The translations under genes were made by a program, and so were the position numbers. From DASUPK01 sp963736305 (lineage in GTDB: Bacteria > Actinomycetota > Thermoleophilia > Solirubrobacterales > 70-9): a stretch of 64,000 bases of DNA. Of the stretch, positions 34,165 to 42,063 are shown one piece after another. The notes under the pieces are model-generated. The model made no database searches, had not been told where the DNA came from, and saw only the letters and a program-made list of their open reading frames with translations. The stretch lies in NCBI GenBank assembly GCA_963736305.1, contig CAVTOD010000005.1, positions 248,001 to 312,000 on the forward strand. Direction: 5' to 3'. How positions within the stretch are numbered: the first letter of the stretch is position 1; each line of letters opens with the position of its first letter.

Positions 34165-34722
34165 GGGGAGCGACTCGAGGCCCTCGTCGAGCTCGACCCC
34201 GAAGCTGTTCAGAGCAAAGGCGACCATGTGGTAGTGGCCGACCACCATCGCCGTCTCCATCAATTGCTCGGTGTCGTAGGTCTCAGCCAGCGTCTCCCAG
34301 GTGGAGTCGGAGATCCGGGAGTCGTCGTGTAGCTCGTCCGCGGCTCGCAGCAGGGCCGCCTCGTGGGGGGTCCAGCCGTCGGCGTCCGGGCCCTCGAGGA
34401 CTCGATCGATCGCATCTCGCTCGATCCCTCCGTCGAGCGAGATCCGCACGTGCTGGCCCCATTCATACGAAGACTCGGTGCGCACAGCCGTCCGGAGGAT
34501 GAGCAGCTCGCGGTCCCGCCCGGAGAGCTTCCCCGCGGTGAGCAGAAAGCCGCCGAACGGCAACCACGCCCGGAAGAGCTCGGGGTGGCGCGCGAAGGTC
34601 GGAAAGATGTTGTTGTCGCCGAGGCGCCGGTCGATTCCGGCCGGGACCGCCTCCAGGAAGGGCTTGACGTCGTCGCTCCACTGATCGGAAGGGAGCGGCG
34701 GGATACGGGGGTCGGGACTCAT
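34162..34722 (-). CDS. carboxymuconolactone decarboxylase-family protein
   Basis: 186 aa. CMD-domain features: IFPTFARHPELFRAWLPFGG, LSGRDRELLILRTAVRTESS, YEWGQHVRISLDGG and the closing METAMVVGHYHMVAFALNSF. The AhpD-type CxxC is absent; an E-W-x-x-H motif takes its place, as in the CMD subfamily found beside catabolic genes. The ATG overlaps the SDR stop (ATGA). Probably a hydrolytic or decarboxylating step in the pathway served by the neighbouring SDR and P450; substrate unknown. Confidence 0.88.
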   Translation of the reverse strand: MSPDPRIPPLPSDQWSDDVKPFLEAVPAGIDRRLGDNNIFPTFARHPELFRAWLPFGGFLLTAGKLSGRDRELLILRTAVRTESSYEWGQHVRISLDGGIERDAIDRVLEGPDADGWTPHEAALLRAADELHDDSRISDSTWETLAETYDTEQLMETAMVVGHYHMVAFALNSFGVELDEGLESLP

Positions 34723-35558
34723 CCGGCCCTCGGGCCCACCGTGAGGCCGCCGTCGACCACCAGGCTCTGCCCGGTCACGTAGCTCGACTCCCCCGAGAGC
34801 AGGAAGAGGCCGCCATAGGCGACCTCCCACGCGCTCCCCTGGCGGCCGGCCGGGATCCGGACCTGGTCGCGCAGCGGGCTGATCTGCGAGGCGAGCCGGC
34901 CGAGCGAGGTGTCGATCAGGCCGGGCATCAGCAGATTTGTGCGCACCTTCGGCGCACCCTCGACGGCCGCCTGTCGGCAGAGCGCCTCGAGGGCGGCCTT
35001 GGAGGCGGCGTAAGCGGGAAGGGGCATCACCTCGCGGGAGGCTATTGACCCGAGCAGGACGATCGCGCCGCCGTCCTCCCGCATCGCCGCGAGGCCGTGC
35101 TTACAGCCGAGGAAGTGGGAGCGGAGGTTGACGGCCATGACCGTGTCCCAGTCCTCTGGGCTGGTGCCGGCGATCCCGAATCCCGCGCCGATTCCCAGGT
35201 TCATCACCACGCCGTCGAGGCCGCCCAGCGCCTTCGCCGCCGACTCGAACATTCCGGCGGAGGCTTCCGCTTCGGCGGCGTCGGCGACGATCACCTCGGC
35301 GCTCGCTCCCTCCGCCCGCACGAGCTCGGCGGTCGCTTCGGCGTTGTCGGCGTTCAGGTCGGCCACCGCCACCGAGGCGCCCTCGCGGCCGAAGAGGACG
35401 GACATGGCACGGCCGTTGCCGATCGGCGGGTCCTCGAGGCCGTGCTCCTCCTGCCCCGCACCGACCACCAGGATGCGGCGGCCCTCGAGCCGGCCGCGGC
35501 CCGGGGCCTCTCCCCTCGCCTCGGGCTCTGTCGGCTCGACTGATCTCTCCGCGCTCAC
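34719..35558 (-). CDS. SDR-family oxidoreductase
   Basis: 279 aa. The glycine motif has an insertion (ILVVGAGQEEHGLEDPPIGN), followed by AVADLNADNAEATAE, VVMNLGIGAGFGIAGTS, and the catalytic Ser/Tyr/Lys in IVLLGSIASREVM and YAASKAALEALCRQ; C-terminal YVTGQSLVVDGGLTVG is the classic SDR ending. DLN after beta2 favours NAD. An N-terminal ~25-residue acidic extension is unusual and may be cleaved or disordered. It is divergent from the P450 gene. Confidence 0.88.
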   Translation of the reverse strand: MSAERSVEPTEPEARGEAPGRGRLEGRRILVVGAGQEEHGLEDPPIGNGRAMSVLFGREGASVAVADLNADNAEATAELVRAEGASAEVIVADAAEAEASAGMFESAAKALGGLDGVVMNLGIGAGFGIAGTSPEDWDTVMAVNLRSHFLGCKHGLAAMREDGGAIVLLGSIASREVMPLPAYAASKAALEALCRQAAVEGAPKVRTNLLMPGLIDTSLGRLASQISPLRDQVRIPAGRQGSAWEVAYGGLFLLSGESSYVTGQSLVVDGGLTVGPRAG

Positions 35559-35606
35559 CGGAGAGACATGATGAACGGGATCACGACAGCGCGGCGGGCC
35601 ACTGGA

Positions 35607-35631
35607 AACTGGCTGGCTGGCCAGTTACGCT
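35607..35631 (+). promoter_or_regulatory. inverted repeat and -10 box before the P450 gene
   Basis: AACTGGC-TGGCTG-GCCAGTT (35607-35626) abuts a TACGCT box (35626-35631); predicted transcription start ~35638, giving a ~42-nt leader with GAGGAG before ATG 35680. The repeat would let a dimeric regulator block the promoter. Confidence 0.45.
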
Positions 35632-35679
35632 CCGGTGACCGCCCACCAGGACTACGGTTCGCCCGAGGAGAGGATCGAG

Positions 35680-36930
35680 ATGAACAAGCCGGCGCAGGAC
35701 CAGCTTGCCAACACCGAACTGAGCGACCTCGACGCAATCGACGTCACCGATCGCGAGCACTGGCAGGAGGGCCCTCCCCACGAGATCTTCAAGGAGCTCC
35801 GCGGCGGCTGCCCGGTGCACTGGTCGGAGATCAACGAGTACCCGAACGAGGAGGGCTTCTGGTCGGTGACCAAGGCGGAGGACGTCCGCGAGGTCAGCCT
35901 CGACTGGGAGACCTACTCCTCGGAGCGCGGCGGCGTCACCGGGCTCGATCACGCGATCCCGATCGAGCTCACGCGGGCGATGTTCATTGCCCAGGACCCG
36001 CCAAAGCACGACCGGCTGAAAATGCTCTTCCAACGGGGCTTTACGCCGAAGCGGATCGCCGAGCACGAGGACCGGATCCGCGCGATCGCCGAGCGCGTCC
36101 TCGACGAGGTGGCGCCGAAGGGCGCCTGCGACCTGGTCACCGAGGTGGCCCAGCCCGTCGTCTCGCGGGTGATCGGCAGCTTCCTGGGCATCCCCGAGGA
36201 GGACGACATCATCTGGGCGCGGATCGTGAACTCGTCCCTCGGCCTCGGCGATGACGACCTCAATCCCGGCGGGCTCGACCAAATCCTCGAGAAGGACATC
36301 CCCGAGATGTTCGAACGCTGCCGCGTGATGATCGCGGAGCGGCGCGAAAATCCCACGGATGACCTGACGAGCGTCCTCGTCCACGCCGAGGTCGACGGCG
36401 AGAAGCTCGAGGAGCACGAGATCGTCATGGGCTTCTTCCTGCTCGTAGCCGCGGGCAATGACTCCACAAGGGCGACGTTCGCCAGCGGCATGCGTGCCCT
36501 CCTCGAGCATCCCGACCAGATGAAGATGCTGGTCGACGATCCGTCGCTGATCCCCGGCGCCGTCGAGGAGTGCCTGCGCATGTACCCCGCCTTCGCTCAC
36601 TTCCGGCGCACCGCGACCGAGGACACGGAGATCGCCGGGCAGCCGGTAAAGGAGGGCGAGAAGGTGATCATGTGGTACGTCAGCTCGAATCGCGACGAGG
36701 ACGTCTACGAGGACCCGGACCGCTTCGACGTCCACCGCAACCCCGAGCACCAGGCCTTCGGCGCCGGCGGCCGCCATTTCTGTCTCGGTGCGGCACTCGC
36801 CCGGCTCGAGCTGAAGATCCTGTTCGAGGAGACGCTCCGCCGCTTCCCGAACATGGAGCTGGCCGGCAAGCCGGACCCGGCGATCTCCGCCTTCCTCAAC
36901 CAGCTGAAGTCGCTGCCCGTCAGCTGGTAG
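35680..36930 (+). CDS. cytochrome P450
   Basis: 416 aa, soluble bacterial class I P450 (no anchor). I-helix FFLLVAAGNDSTRATFASGM with the AGxxT-type oxygen-activation motif, ExxR in EECLRMYPAF (E297, R300), and haem-binding FGAGGRHFCLGAALARLELK with the Cys ligand at residue 368. These motifs resemble CYP125/CYP142/CYP124-type actinobacterial enzymes that hydroxylate steroid or branched lipid chains; substrate not determined. ATG 35680 is preferred because GAGGAG precedes it and the upstream GTG at 35635 lies before the predicted transcript start. No ferredoxin gene is adjacent. Confidence 0.93.
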   Translation: MNKPAQDQLANTELSDLDAIDVTDREHWQEGPPHEIFKELRGGCPVHWSEINEYPNEEGFWSVTKAEDVREVSLDWETYSSERGGVTGLDHAIPIELTRAMFIAQDPPKHDRLKMLFQRGFTPKRIAEHEDRIRAIAERVLDEVAPKGACDLVTEVAQPVVSRVIGSFLGIPEEDDIIWARIVNSSLGLGDDDLNPGGLDQILEKDIPEMFERCRVMIAERRENPTDDLTSVLVHAEVDGEKLEEHEIVMGFFLLVAAGNDSTRATFASGMRALLEHPDQMKMLVDDPSLIPGAVEECLRMYPAFAHFRRTATEDTEIAGQPVKEGEKVIMWYVSSNRDEDVYEDPDRFDVHRNPEHQAFGAGGRHFCLGAALARLELKILFEETLRRFPNMELAGKPDPAISAFLNQLKSLPVSW

Positions 36931-37117
36931 CCGGGGCCACCCGCTCCTCGCGGATCTTCACCCCGTTCTCGAACCAGATGCGCCGCCCGTCCGGGTAGAT
37001 CGCCGCCGGGCCGCCCTGTCGATGGAGCCGTCCATCGTCGTCTCGCCACTCGATCACGCCGTCACCCTTCACGACCCGCTCGGCCACGGGGTCAGTCTGC
37101 CAGCCGGGTCGTTGCAC
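36920..37117 (-). CDS. small hypothetical protein (65 aa)
   Basis: A 65-aa frame: VIEWRDDDGRLHRQGGPAAI then YPDGRRIWFENGVKIREERV. The DGxLHRxxGPAxIYPDGxxxWxxxG pattern is a MORN-like repeat seen in short bacterial hypotheticals. GTG start. It overlaps the convergent P450 3' end by 11 nt, and its stop follows directly. The function is unknown. Repeat sequence and codon pattern make it more than a chance frame. Confidence 0.6.
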   Translation of the reverse strand: MQRPGWQTDPVAERVVKGDGVIEWRDDDGRLHRQGGPAAIYPDGRRIWFENGVKIREERVAPATS

Positions 37118-37128
37118 TAGGCATGCCC

Positions 37129-37605
37129 TCAGTCGCCCTCCTCAGAGCTCCACAAGGGCTGGGGCGGGGCTGAAGCGAGGGCTCGCCGGAGCAGGGCGAG
37201 CAATTGGCGGTGCTCGCTTGCGCTCAACCCCTGCAGCACCTCCTCTTCCGCCTGTGCCGCCATTCGTCGCGCCCGCTCCAAGACCCGGCGGCCCTTCGCG
37301 GTGATCAGGACCTCCCGTGCTCGGCGGTCGTGTGGAGCCAGCCGGCGCCTGGCGAACCCGGCGCGCTCCAATTTGTCGACCAGCGCCACCATCGTGCTCG
37401 GATCGATCCCCATCGCTGAGCCGATCTCCTGCTGAATCGCGCCCTCGCGCGCGCCGAGGAAATTGAGCAGGCCGAAGAGGGCGGGGGTCAGGTGGAGCGA
37501 CTCCAGGACCTGGGCAACTCGCGTGTGCGACGCCCGCCAGAGCCGAAAGAGGAGCTGGCCGGCGAACTCTGCGACTTCGATGTCAGCGGACGGGCTGGTC
37601 GCCAT
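37129..37605 (-). CDS. MarR-family transcriptional regulator
   Basis: 158 aa winged helix: AEFAGQLLFRLWRASHTRVA, LTPALFGLLNFLGAREGAIQ, EIGSAMGIDPSTMVALVDKL as recognition helix, and the wing RRRLAPHDRRAREVLITAKG. It is divergent from a DUF1801 gene across an AT-rich 93-bp gap that contains a perfect 9-3-9 inverted repeat, so it almost certainly represses itself and that gene. The ligand or redox signal is unknown; no Cys resembling the OhrR sensor is present. Confidence 0.92.
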   Translation of the reverse strand: MATSPSADIEVAEFAGQLLFRLWRASHTRVAQVLESLHLTPALFGLLNFLGAREGAIQQEIGSAMGIDPSTMVALVDKLERAGFARRRLAPHDRRAREVLITAKGRRVLERARRMAAQAEEEVLQGLSASEHRQLLALLRRALASAPPQPLWSSEEGD

Positions 37606-37639
37606 TCGTATGACCTTCCTGGAGTATTACGTCTTACCA

Positions 37640-37660
37640 ATAGTTTGTGATACAAACTAT
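37640..37660. promoter_or_regulatory. MarR operator
   Basis: ATAGTTTGT-GAT-ACAAACTAT is a perfect 9-3-9 inverted repeat. It is flanked by direct repeats TACGTCTTACCAA (37628-37640) and TACGTCATACAAA (37660-37672), 32 bp apart. It overlaps a TATACG -10 (37658-37663) for the DUF1801 gene and lies close upstream of the MarR TAATAC box. Confidence 0.75.
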
Positions 37661-37698
37661 ACGTCATACAAACGACGCAAAGACCACAGGAGTGACCC

Positions 37699-38154
37699 AT
37701 GGCCAGCTCTTCCACTGCAAAGAAAGAAAAGAAGTCCGAGGGATTCACCGATGAGGAACGAGCCGCGATGAAGGAGCGCGCCAAAGAGCTGAAGGCGGAG
37801 GAGCGCTGGAAGAAGGACAAGGAGGCCGGGGAGTCCGATGTGCTCGAAAAGATCGCCGAGATGCCGAAACCTGATCGCGTGATGGCCGAGCGCATCCATG
37901 CCCTCGTCAAGGCGAGCGCGCCGGCCCTCTCGGCGAGGACGTGGTACGGGATGCCCGCCTACGCCCGGGACGGCAAGGTCGTCTGCTTCTTCCAAAGCGC
38001 GCAGAAGTTCAAGTCGAGGTACGCGACGCTCGGCTTCAGCGACAAGGCGAATCTGGATGAAGGGGCCATGTGGCCGACGTCCTTCGCGCTGAAGGAGCTG
38101 ACCGTCGCCGAAGAGAAGAGGATCGGCGCTCTCGTGAAGAAAGCGGTGAGCTGA
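37699..38154 (+). CDS. DUF1801 (YdhG-like) protein
   Basis: 151 aa. A highly charged Lys/Glu-rich N-terminus (~1-50: ERAKELKAEERWKKDKEAGE) precedes a DUF1801 domain (VMAERIHALVKASAPALSAR, TWYGMPAYARDGKVVCFFQS, YATLGFSDKANLDEGAMWPT). The domain is found in Bacillus Fra/YdhG, described as an iron-chaperone-like fold. ATG after AGGAGTGACC. It sits under the MarR operator. The physiological role is unknown. Confidence 0.88.
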   Translation: MASSSTAKKEKKSEGFTDEERAAMKERAKELKAEERWKKDKEAGESDVLEKIAEMPKPDRVMAERIHALVKASAPALSARTWYGMPAYARDGKVVCFFQSAQKFKSRYATLGFSDKANLDEGAMWPTSFALKELTVAEEKRIGALVKKAVS

Positions 38155-38187
38155 GGACCGAGCTCGCCGCCGGACTGAGGGCGCTCG

Positions 38188-38986
38188 CTAACCGTCAGGC
38201 GTGGTGTCGATCGCGACGTAGTCGTAGCTGCCCGGCCAGCCGTCGGACGCCGCCGGAACGAAGCCCCGGCACCTGGCGTCCGGGTAGGTGCTCGGTGGCG
38301 CCGGGCGCATCGCGTCCGGCCTGATTTCCTCGCAGTCGAAGCGGCCGCCGCCCGCCAGGCCGATGTCGAGTCGCGAGCGGTAATAGCGGGAGAACATGTT
38401 GCCGCCCTTGACGTACTTGTCGAACCAGGCCGTCGTGTACCAGGCGATCTCGTCGGCCCCGCGCAGACTCGCGCCGAAGGCGGGGTTCGGGATCCAGCTG
38501 AAGTCGAGGTGGCTGCCGCCGCGGATGACGATCTCGCCGGAGTCGACGCCCGCGTTGGAGTGCTTGACCGATTCCGCGGCCTTGGCTTCAGGATCTGGCT
38601 GCGATGTGTTCGGCGCCGGTGGCAGGAAGTAGTCGGCGGACATGCCCAGCGCGGGCTTCGTGAGCGGCACGGCCGTTCGCTGCGATGGATTCGCCGGGCA
38701 GGGCTGCTCTCCGGGCGGAAATGCCCCGGCCGCCCCGTCGGGTCAGCCCCATAGCCCTTCAGGCCCCAGCCATAGAGCCGGACGTCGCCCGCGCATCCGT
38801 CCTCGCCGGTGGCACAAAGGTTCGCGATGAAGTTCCGCTCCGGATCCTTGGCCTGCGCGGCCGTCGCGTCGATCCGGTTCTTGAGCCCGATCGTCCGCAG
38901 GTTGAGCTGATAGCCGGGCCAAGCAGCGCAAATGCAACCGCGAGAGCGGCGATGGCGGGCCCTCTCCTCCACAATCGGGTTCCCAT
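38188..38986 (-). pseudogene. remnant of a secreted alpha/beta-hydrolase: internal deletion and two frameshifts
   Basis: Reading across three frames gives a signal peptide (MGTRLWRRGPAIAALAVAFA), a shift near 38911-38918, then YQLNLRTIGLKNRIDATAAQ, AKDPERNFIANLCATGEDGC and VRLYGWGLKGYG. After a second shift near 38738-38743 comes AVPLTKPALGMSADYFLPPA, GEIVIRGGSHLDFSWIPNPA and EIAWYTTAWFDKYVKGGN. Adding one base at each site gives ~266 aa. Related secreted alpha/beta-hydrolases, as I recall them, are about twice as long and carry the GxSxG nucleophile in the middle, which is absent here. So this looks like a decayed gene with its catalytic core deleted. Confidence 0.7.
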
Positions 38987-38999
38987 GAGCGCGGCGAGG

Positions 39000-39011
39000 A
39001 CTATACATAGT
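39000..39011 (+). promoter_or_regulatory. short palindrome and -10 box before the TetR gene
   Basis: ACTAT-AC-ATAGT (39000-39011) contains a TATACA -10 box; the predicted start lies ~5 nt before the ATG at 39019. A candidate autoregulatory operator shared with the divergent hydrolase remnant. Confidence 0.45.
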
Positions 39012-39018
39012 TTTAGGT

Positions 39019-39612
39019 ATGTCTCAAATTAGTTCCCAGCCCAGCCGTGGCCGGCCCGCGGCCGCCAGCCGCGAGGACGTGCTCGACGCGTCGCTCCATC
39101 GGTACCTGCGCGGTCAGCGGGTCGACGTCCAGGCGATCGCCTCGGAGCTCGGCCTCGGTAGGGCCACGATCTACCGCTGGTTCGGCTCGCGGGAGAAGCT
39201 GATCGGCGAGGTCATCGTCCGCGCGACGGAGCCGGTGCTCGCCAAGGCGCGCGCCGGGCTCGCCGGCAAGGGCGGCCCCGGCCTGCTCGACACCTTCGAC
39301 CGCTTCAACCGGGCCCTGGCGGACGCGCCGGCACTGCGTGCCTTCGTCGAGCAGGAGCGGGATGCCTCGCTGCGGATCATCGCCTCGGGCGGCGGTGTCG
39401 TCGAGCCGCGAATCGTGGAGCTGATCACGGCGCTGATCATCGAGGAGGTCGAGGCCGGGACCTACGAGGCGCCGATAGAGCCCTCCGTGCTCGGCTTCGC
39501 GATCGTCAAGCTCGCCCAGGCGTTCCTCTTCAACGACGCCGTGGTCGGGATCCGGGGCGACGTCGACCGCCTCCGGCAGGTCGAGGCCGCCCTGCTCGGC
39601 GTCCCCGTGTAA
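39019..39612 (+). CDS. TetR-family regulator (QsdR-like C-terminal domain)
   Basis: 197 aa. HTH: REDVLDASLHRYLRGQRVDV, QAIASELGLGRATIYRWFGS, REKLIGEVIVRATEPVLAKA. The C-terminal part (FNRALADAPALRAFVEQERD, PSVLGFAIVKLAQAFLFNDA) matches the QsdR-type TetR_C group, named for a regulator of a lactonase gene. It is divergent from the decayed hydrolase, its likely former target. Confidence 0.9.
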   Translation: MSQISSQPSRGRPAAASREDVLDASLHRYLRGQRVDVQAIASELGLGRATIYRWFGSREKLIGEVIVRATEPVLAKARAGLAGKGGPGLLDTFDRFNRALADAPALRAFVEQERDASLRIIASGGGVVEPRIVELITALIIEEVEAGTYEAPIEPSVLGFAIVKLAQAFLFNDAVVGIRGDVDRLRQVEAALLGVPV

Positions 39613-39661
39613 ACGGTTTCCCAGCGGCCCCGAGTGGTTAAAGAGCCGTGAAGATTTTCCC

Positions 39662-39667
39662 TAGGCT
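39662..39667 (+). promoter_or_regulatory. leaderless -10 box (TAGGCT)
   Basis: TAGGCT lies 6 nt before the ATG at 39674; the predicted +1 is the A of the ATG. Confidence 0.6.
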
Positions 39668-39673
39668 TCGCGC

Positions 39674-40678
39674 ATGAGCAGCACCGCGGTCGCCGACGCC
39701 GTCGCCGGCGAGGCGATCGACCGAGAGAGGAAGCCGGATGGAGGCTGGCGGTCGCATTGGGCGGCTCGCGTCGCGCTGCCCACGATCTACCTGATCGGGA
39801 CCGCGGTGGCCATCGACAGGGCGGGCCTCCCCTACTCGCAGGACTGGATCTTCGTCTGGATCGTCGGCCTCATGCTCGCGCTGTCGATCGGGGACGGGCA
39901 GCACACCATGAGGCGGCTGATCAAGGACTGGCTGCCGATCATCGTCGCGCTGCTCGCCTACGACCTGCTCCGCGGCGTCGCGGACGGGAACCTCTTCCCG
40001 ATCCACTGGGCCTCGCCCGTTGACGCCGACAAGATCCTCGGGCTCGGGCAGGTCCCGACGATTCGCCTGCAGGACGCCATCTACACCCCCGGCCACCTGC
40101 ATTTCTGGGACTACATGGCGTTCTCTTTCTGGTTCTCCCACTTCTTCGCGACGCTGCTGGCGGCCGTCGGACTATGGCTATACGCCTACCGCTGGTTTCA
40201 CCGCTTCGCCGCCTGCATCGTGCTGCTGGCGGCGATGGGCCTGGTCACCTACGTGATCTTCCCGGCCGCGCCACCGTGGCTCGCCGGGCAGCACGGCTAC
40301 CTCCAGCACACCTTCCGGACCACCCACGCGGTGGTCAACAACCTCCCCCTGCCGAAGGCCGGGGCGCTCTTCCAGAGCGGGACGGACTGGGGCAACGACG
40401 TCGCTGCAGTCCCGTCGCTGCATGCCGGCTACACGATGTTGATCTGCCTCTTCCTCTGGCCGCGGCTCAACCCGCGGTGGCGTCCGCTGCTCGTCGCCTA
40501 TCCGATCGGGATGGCGCTCTCGTTGATATATCTGGGCGAGCACTACCTGATCGACATCCTGCTCGGCTGGATCTACGCCGCGATCACCGTCTACGCGGTG
40601 GAACGCGGCGCCGAGTGGCTGCGGAAGCGCCGGGGCGCACCCGTCGCCGACGCGCAGACCCAGCCCCAGCCCGGCTGA
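39674..40678 (+). CDS. PAP2-superfamily membrane phosphatase/phosphotransferase
   Basis: 334 aa with about six membrane helices. The PAP2 core lies in the C-terminal half: AAVPSLHAGYTMLICLFLW (SxxxH-type motif) and LSLIYLGEHYLIDILLGWIY (H-x3-D motif). The first phosphatase motif (KxxxxxxRP) is not obvious, as in the Aur1/Ipt1-like subgroup that transfers phospho-inositol or similar head groups between lipids. Cytoplasmic ends are basic. Leaderless start. Substrate unknown. Confidence 0.88.
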   Translation: MSSTAVADAVAGEAIDRERKPDGGWRSHWAARVALPTIYLIGTAVAIDRAGLPYSQDWIFVWIVGLMLALSIGDGQHTMRRLIKDWLPIIVALLAYDLLRGVADGNLFPIHWASPVDADKILGLGQVPTIRLQDAIYTPGHLHFWDYMAFSFWFSHFFATLLAAVGLWLYAYRWFHRFAACIVLLAAMGLVTYVIFPAAPPWLAGQHGYLQHTFRTTHAVVNNLPLPKAGALFQSGTDWGNDVAAVPSLHAGYTMLICLFLWPRLNPRWRPLLVAYPIGMALSLIYLGEHYLIDILLGWIYAAITVYAVERGAEWLRKRRGAPVADAQTQPQPG

Positions 40679-40698
40679 CCCGCCGGGTCGCCTCCCGT

Positions 40699-40704
40699 TA
40701 GCGT
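40699..40704 (+). promoter_or_regulatory. leaderless -10 box (TAGCGT)
   Basis: TAGCGT lies 7 nt before the GTG at 40712. Confidence 0.6.
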
Positions 40705-40711
40705 CCGGGTC

Positions 40712-41575
40712 GTGCCGCGACCCCTGCTCGCCGTCGACGCTCCCTCGATGCTGTTCCGCGCGTTCTACGCCCTCCCGAAGTCGATCAAGGGGCCTGACGG
40801 CAAGCCCGTCAACGCGCTCCTCGGAACCGCCAACCTGATCCTACGCGAGGTGGAGAAGCACGATCCGCGCGCGGTCGTCCTCTGCTTCGGCCCGGACGCC
40901 GCCGTCTACCGCGTCGAGCTCTTCTCCGAGTACCACGCGGATCGTGAAGCGGCCTTTCCTCCCGAGCTCGGCCCGCAGTGGGAGGATTCCGCCGACTTCT
41001 TCGGCGCCTTCGGCTGGACGGTCGCCTCCTCCGAGACCCTCGAGGCGGACGACCTGCTCCATTCCTTCGCCGAGAAGGAGCGCGAGGCCGGCGGGCGGAC
41101 CCTGCTGATGACCGGCGACCGCGACATGTTCCAGTGCGCGAGCGGCTCCACCAAGGTGCTGTACGTGAGCACCGGCAAACAGGGCGGCCAGCTCATGGGA
41201 CCCGCCGAGGTGAAAGAGCGCTACGGAATCCCGCCGAAGCTGGTCCCCGACCTGATCGCCCTGCGCGGCGATCCCTCCGACGGGATCCCGGGGGCGAAGG
41301 GCGTCGGCGAGAAGACGGCGGTGGACTTGCTCCGCAAGCATGGCTCGCTGGAGAAGGTGCTGGATCGGGCGATTCGCGAGACCCGTCCCGCCCTGAGAAC
41401 CGCGCTGACCGGCGACCGCGACCAGCTGCTCGCCTTCAAGGACATCGCGATGCTTCGCACCGAGAAGGTCCGCCGCCCGCGCGACAAGCGCACCGACTAC
41501 CGCGGCGCGGCCAAGGCCGCCCGCGAGCGGGGGATGAACCGGCTGGCGGAGCGGCTCGAGGAGAAGGCATCGTGA
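40712..41575 (+). CDS. 5'-3' exonuclease (PolA N-terminal-type flap nuclease)
   Basis: 287 aa stand-alone nuclease. N-terminal RPLLAVDAPSMLFRAFYALP with the first metal Asp, VVLCFGPDAAVYR, ASSETLEADDLLHSFAEKER and LLMTGDRDMFQCA (metal-binding acidic residues), DLIALRGDPSDGIPGAKGVG, and the helix-hairpin-helix GVGEKTAVDLLRKHGSLEKV. Acts on 5' flaps in repair or Okazaki-fragment processing. Many actinobacteria keep such a copy besides polA. GTG start is leaderless. Overlaps the next gene by GTGA. Confidence 0.95.
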   Translation: MPRPLLAVDAPSMLFRAFYALPKSIKGPDGKPVNALLGTANLILREVEKHDPRAVVLCFGPDAAVYRVELFSEYHADREAAFPPELGPQWEDSADFFGAFGWTVASSETLEADDLLHSFAEKEREAGGRTLLMTGDRDMFQCASGSTKVLYVSTGKQGGQLMGPAEVKERYGIPPKLVPDLIALRGDPSDGIPGAKGVGEKTAVDLLRKHGSLEKVLDRAIRETRPALRTALTGDRDQLLAFKDIAMLRTEKVRRPRDKRTDYRGAAKAARERGMNRLAERLEEKAS

Positions 41576-41928
41576 GCGACGGCGTTTCAGTGCCGCTCAG
41601 AGTGCTGGCCGTGATCCTAGCCCTCGTCATCGCCTTCGCCACGGGAGCGATCATCGCCGGGGCGAGCGACAACACCTCGCTTCCCACCTGCCACGACGTG
41701 AATCGCGGCACGGCGGCGCCCTCCTCGAACGGGGATTGCTTCGACGGGTCGTCTCGGCGGGCGGACCTCGGCCTCGGCTTTGCGATCGCCGGCGGCGTGG
41801 CCGCGGCGGCGGCACTGGTGGTCTCGATCATCCTGGCCGCAACCGGTCGACGGGGAAGGCTCTTCCTGATTCTCTGCGGAGCGGCCGTTGTCCTGGTCGG
41901 GCTCGAGATCGCCGTCATCCACGTCTAG
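41572..41928 (+). CDS. small membrane protein (118 aa)
   Basis: Three membrane helices are visible: VLAVILALVIAFATGAIIAG, FAIAGGVAAAAALVVSIILA and LFLILCGAAVVLVGLEIAVI. The loop between the first two has two cysteines (LPTCHDVN, GDCFDGSS) that could form an extracytoplasmic disulfide. No family is recognised. It is coupled to the exonuclease by GTGA. Confidence 0.7.
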   Translation: MSDGVSVPLRVLAVILALVIAFATGAIIAGASDNTSLPTCHDVNRGTAAPSSNGDCFDGSSRRADLGLGFAIAGGVAAAAALVVSIILAATGRRGRLFLILCGAAVVLVGLEIAVIHV

Positions 41929-41961
41929 TCACCAAGAGCGATGAGTCTCGGGATGTCCCCG

Positions 41962-41979
41962 GGTCTGAGTGTTCAGACC
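41962..41979 (+). terminator. hairpin GGTCTGA-GTGT-TCAGACC
   Basis: Perfect 7-bp stem with a 4-nt loop, 34 nt after the membrane-protein stop and ~85 nt before the thioredoxin-reductase-like start. No T-run follows, so it could equally be an operator or a 5'-leader structure. Confidence 0.4.
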
Positions 41980-42063
41980 ATGGAGGCACACGAGACAACC
42001 ATCGCGCGGCCGACGGCGTCCCCTCGCCACCGGGGTGACATCGGCTGTCCGCGGGCTCCCCGA

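Noticed and set aside
35635..35679. N-terminal extension of the P450 from GTG 35635
   Set aside because: It begins before the predicted transcription start and lacks a ribosome-binding site; ATG 35680 has GAGGAG.
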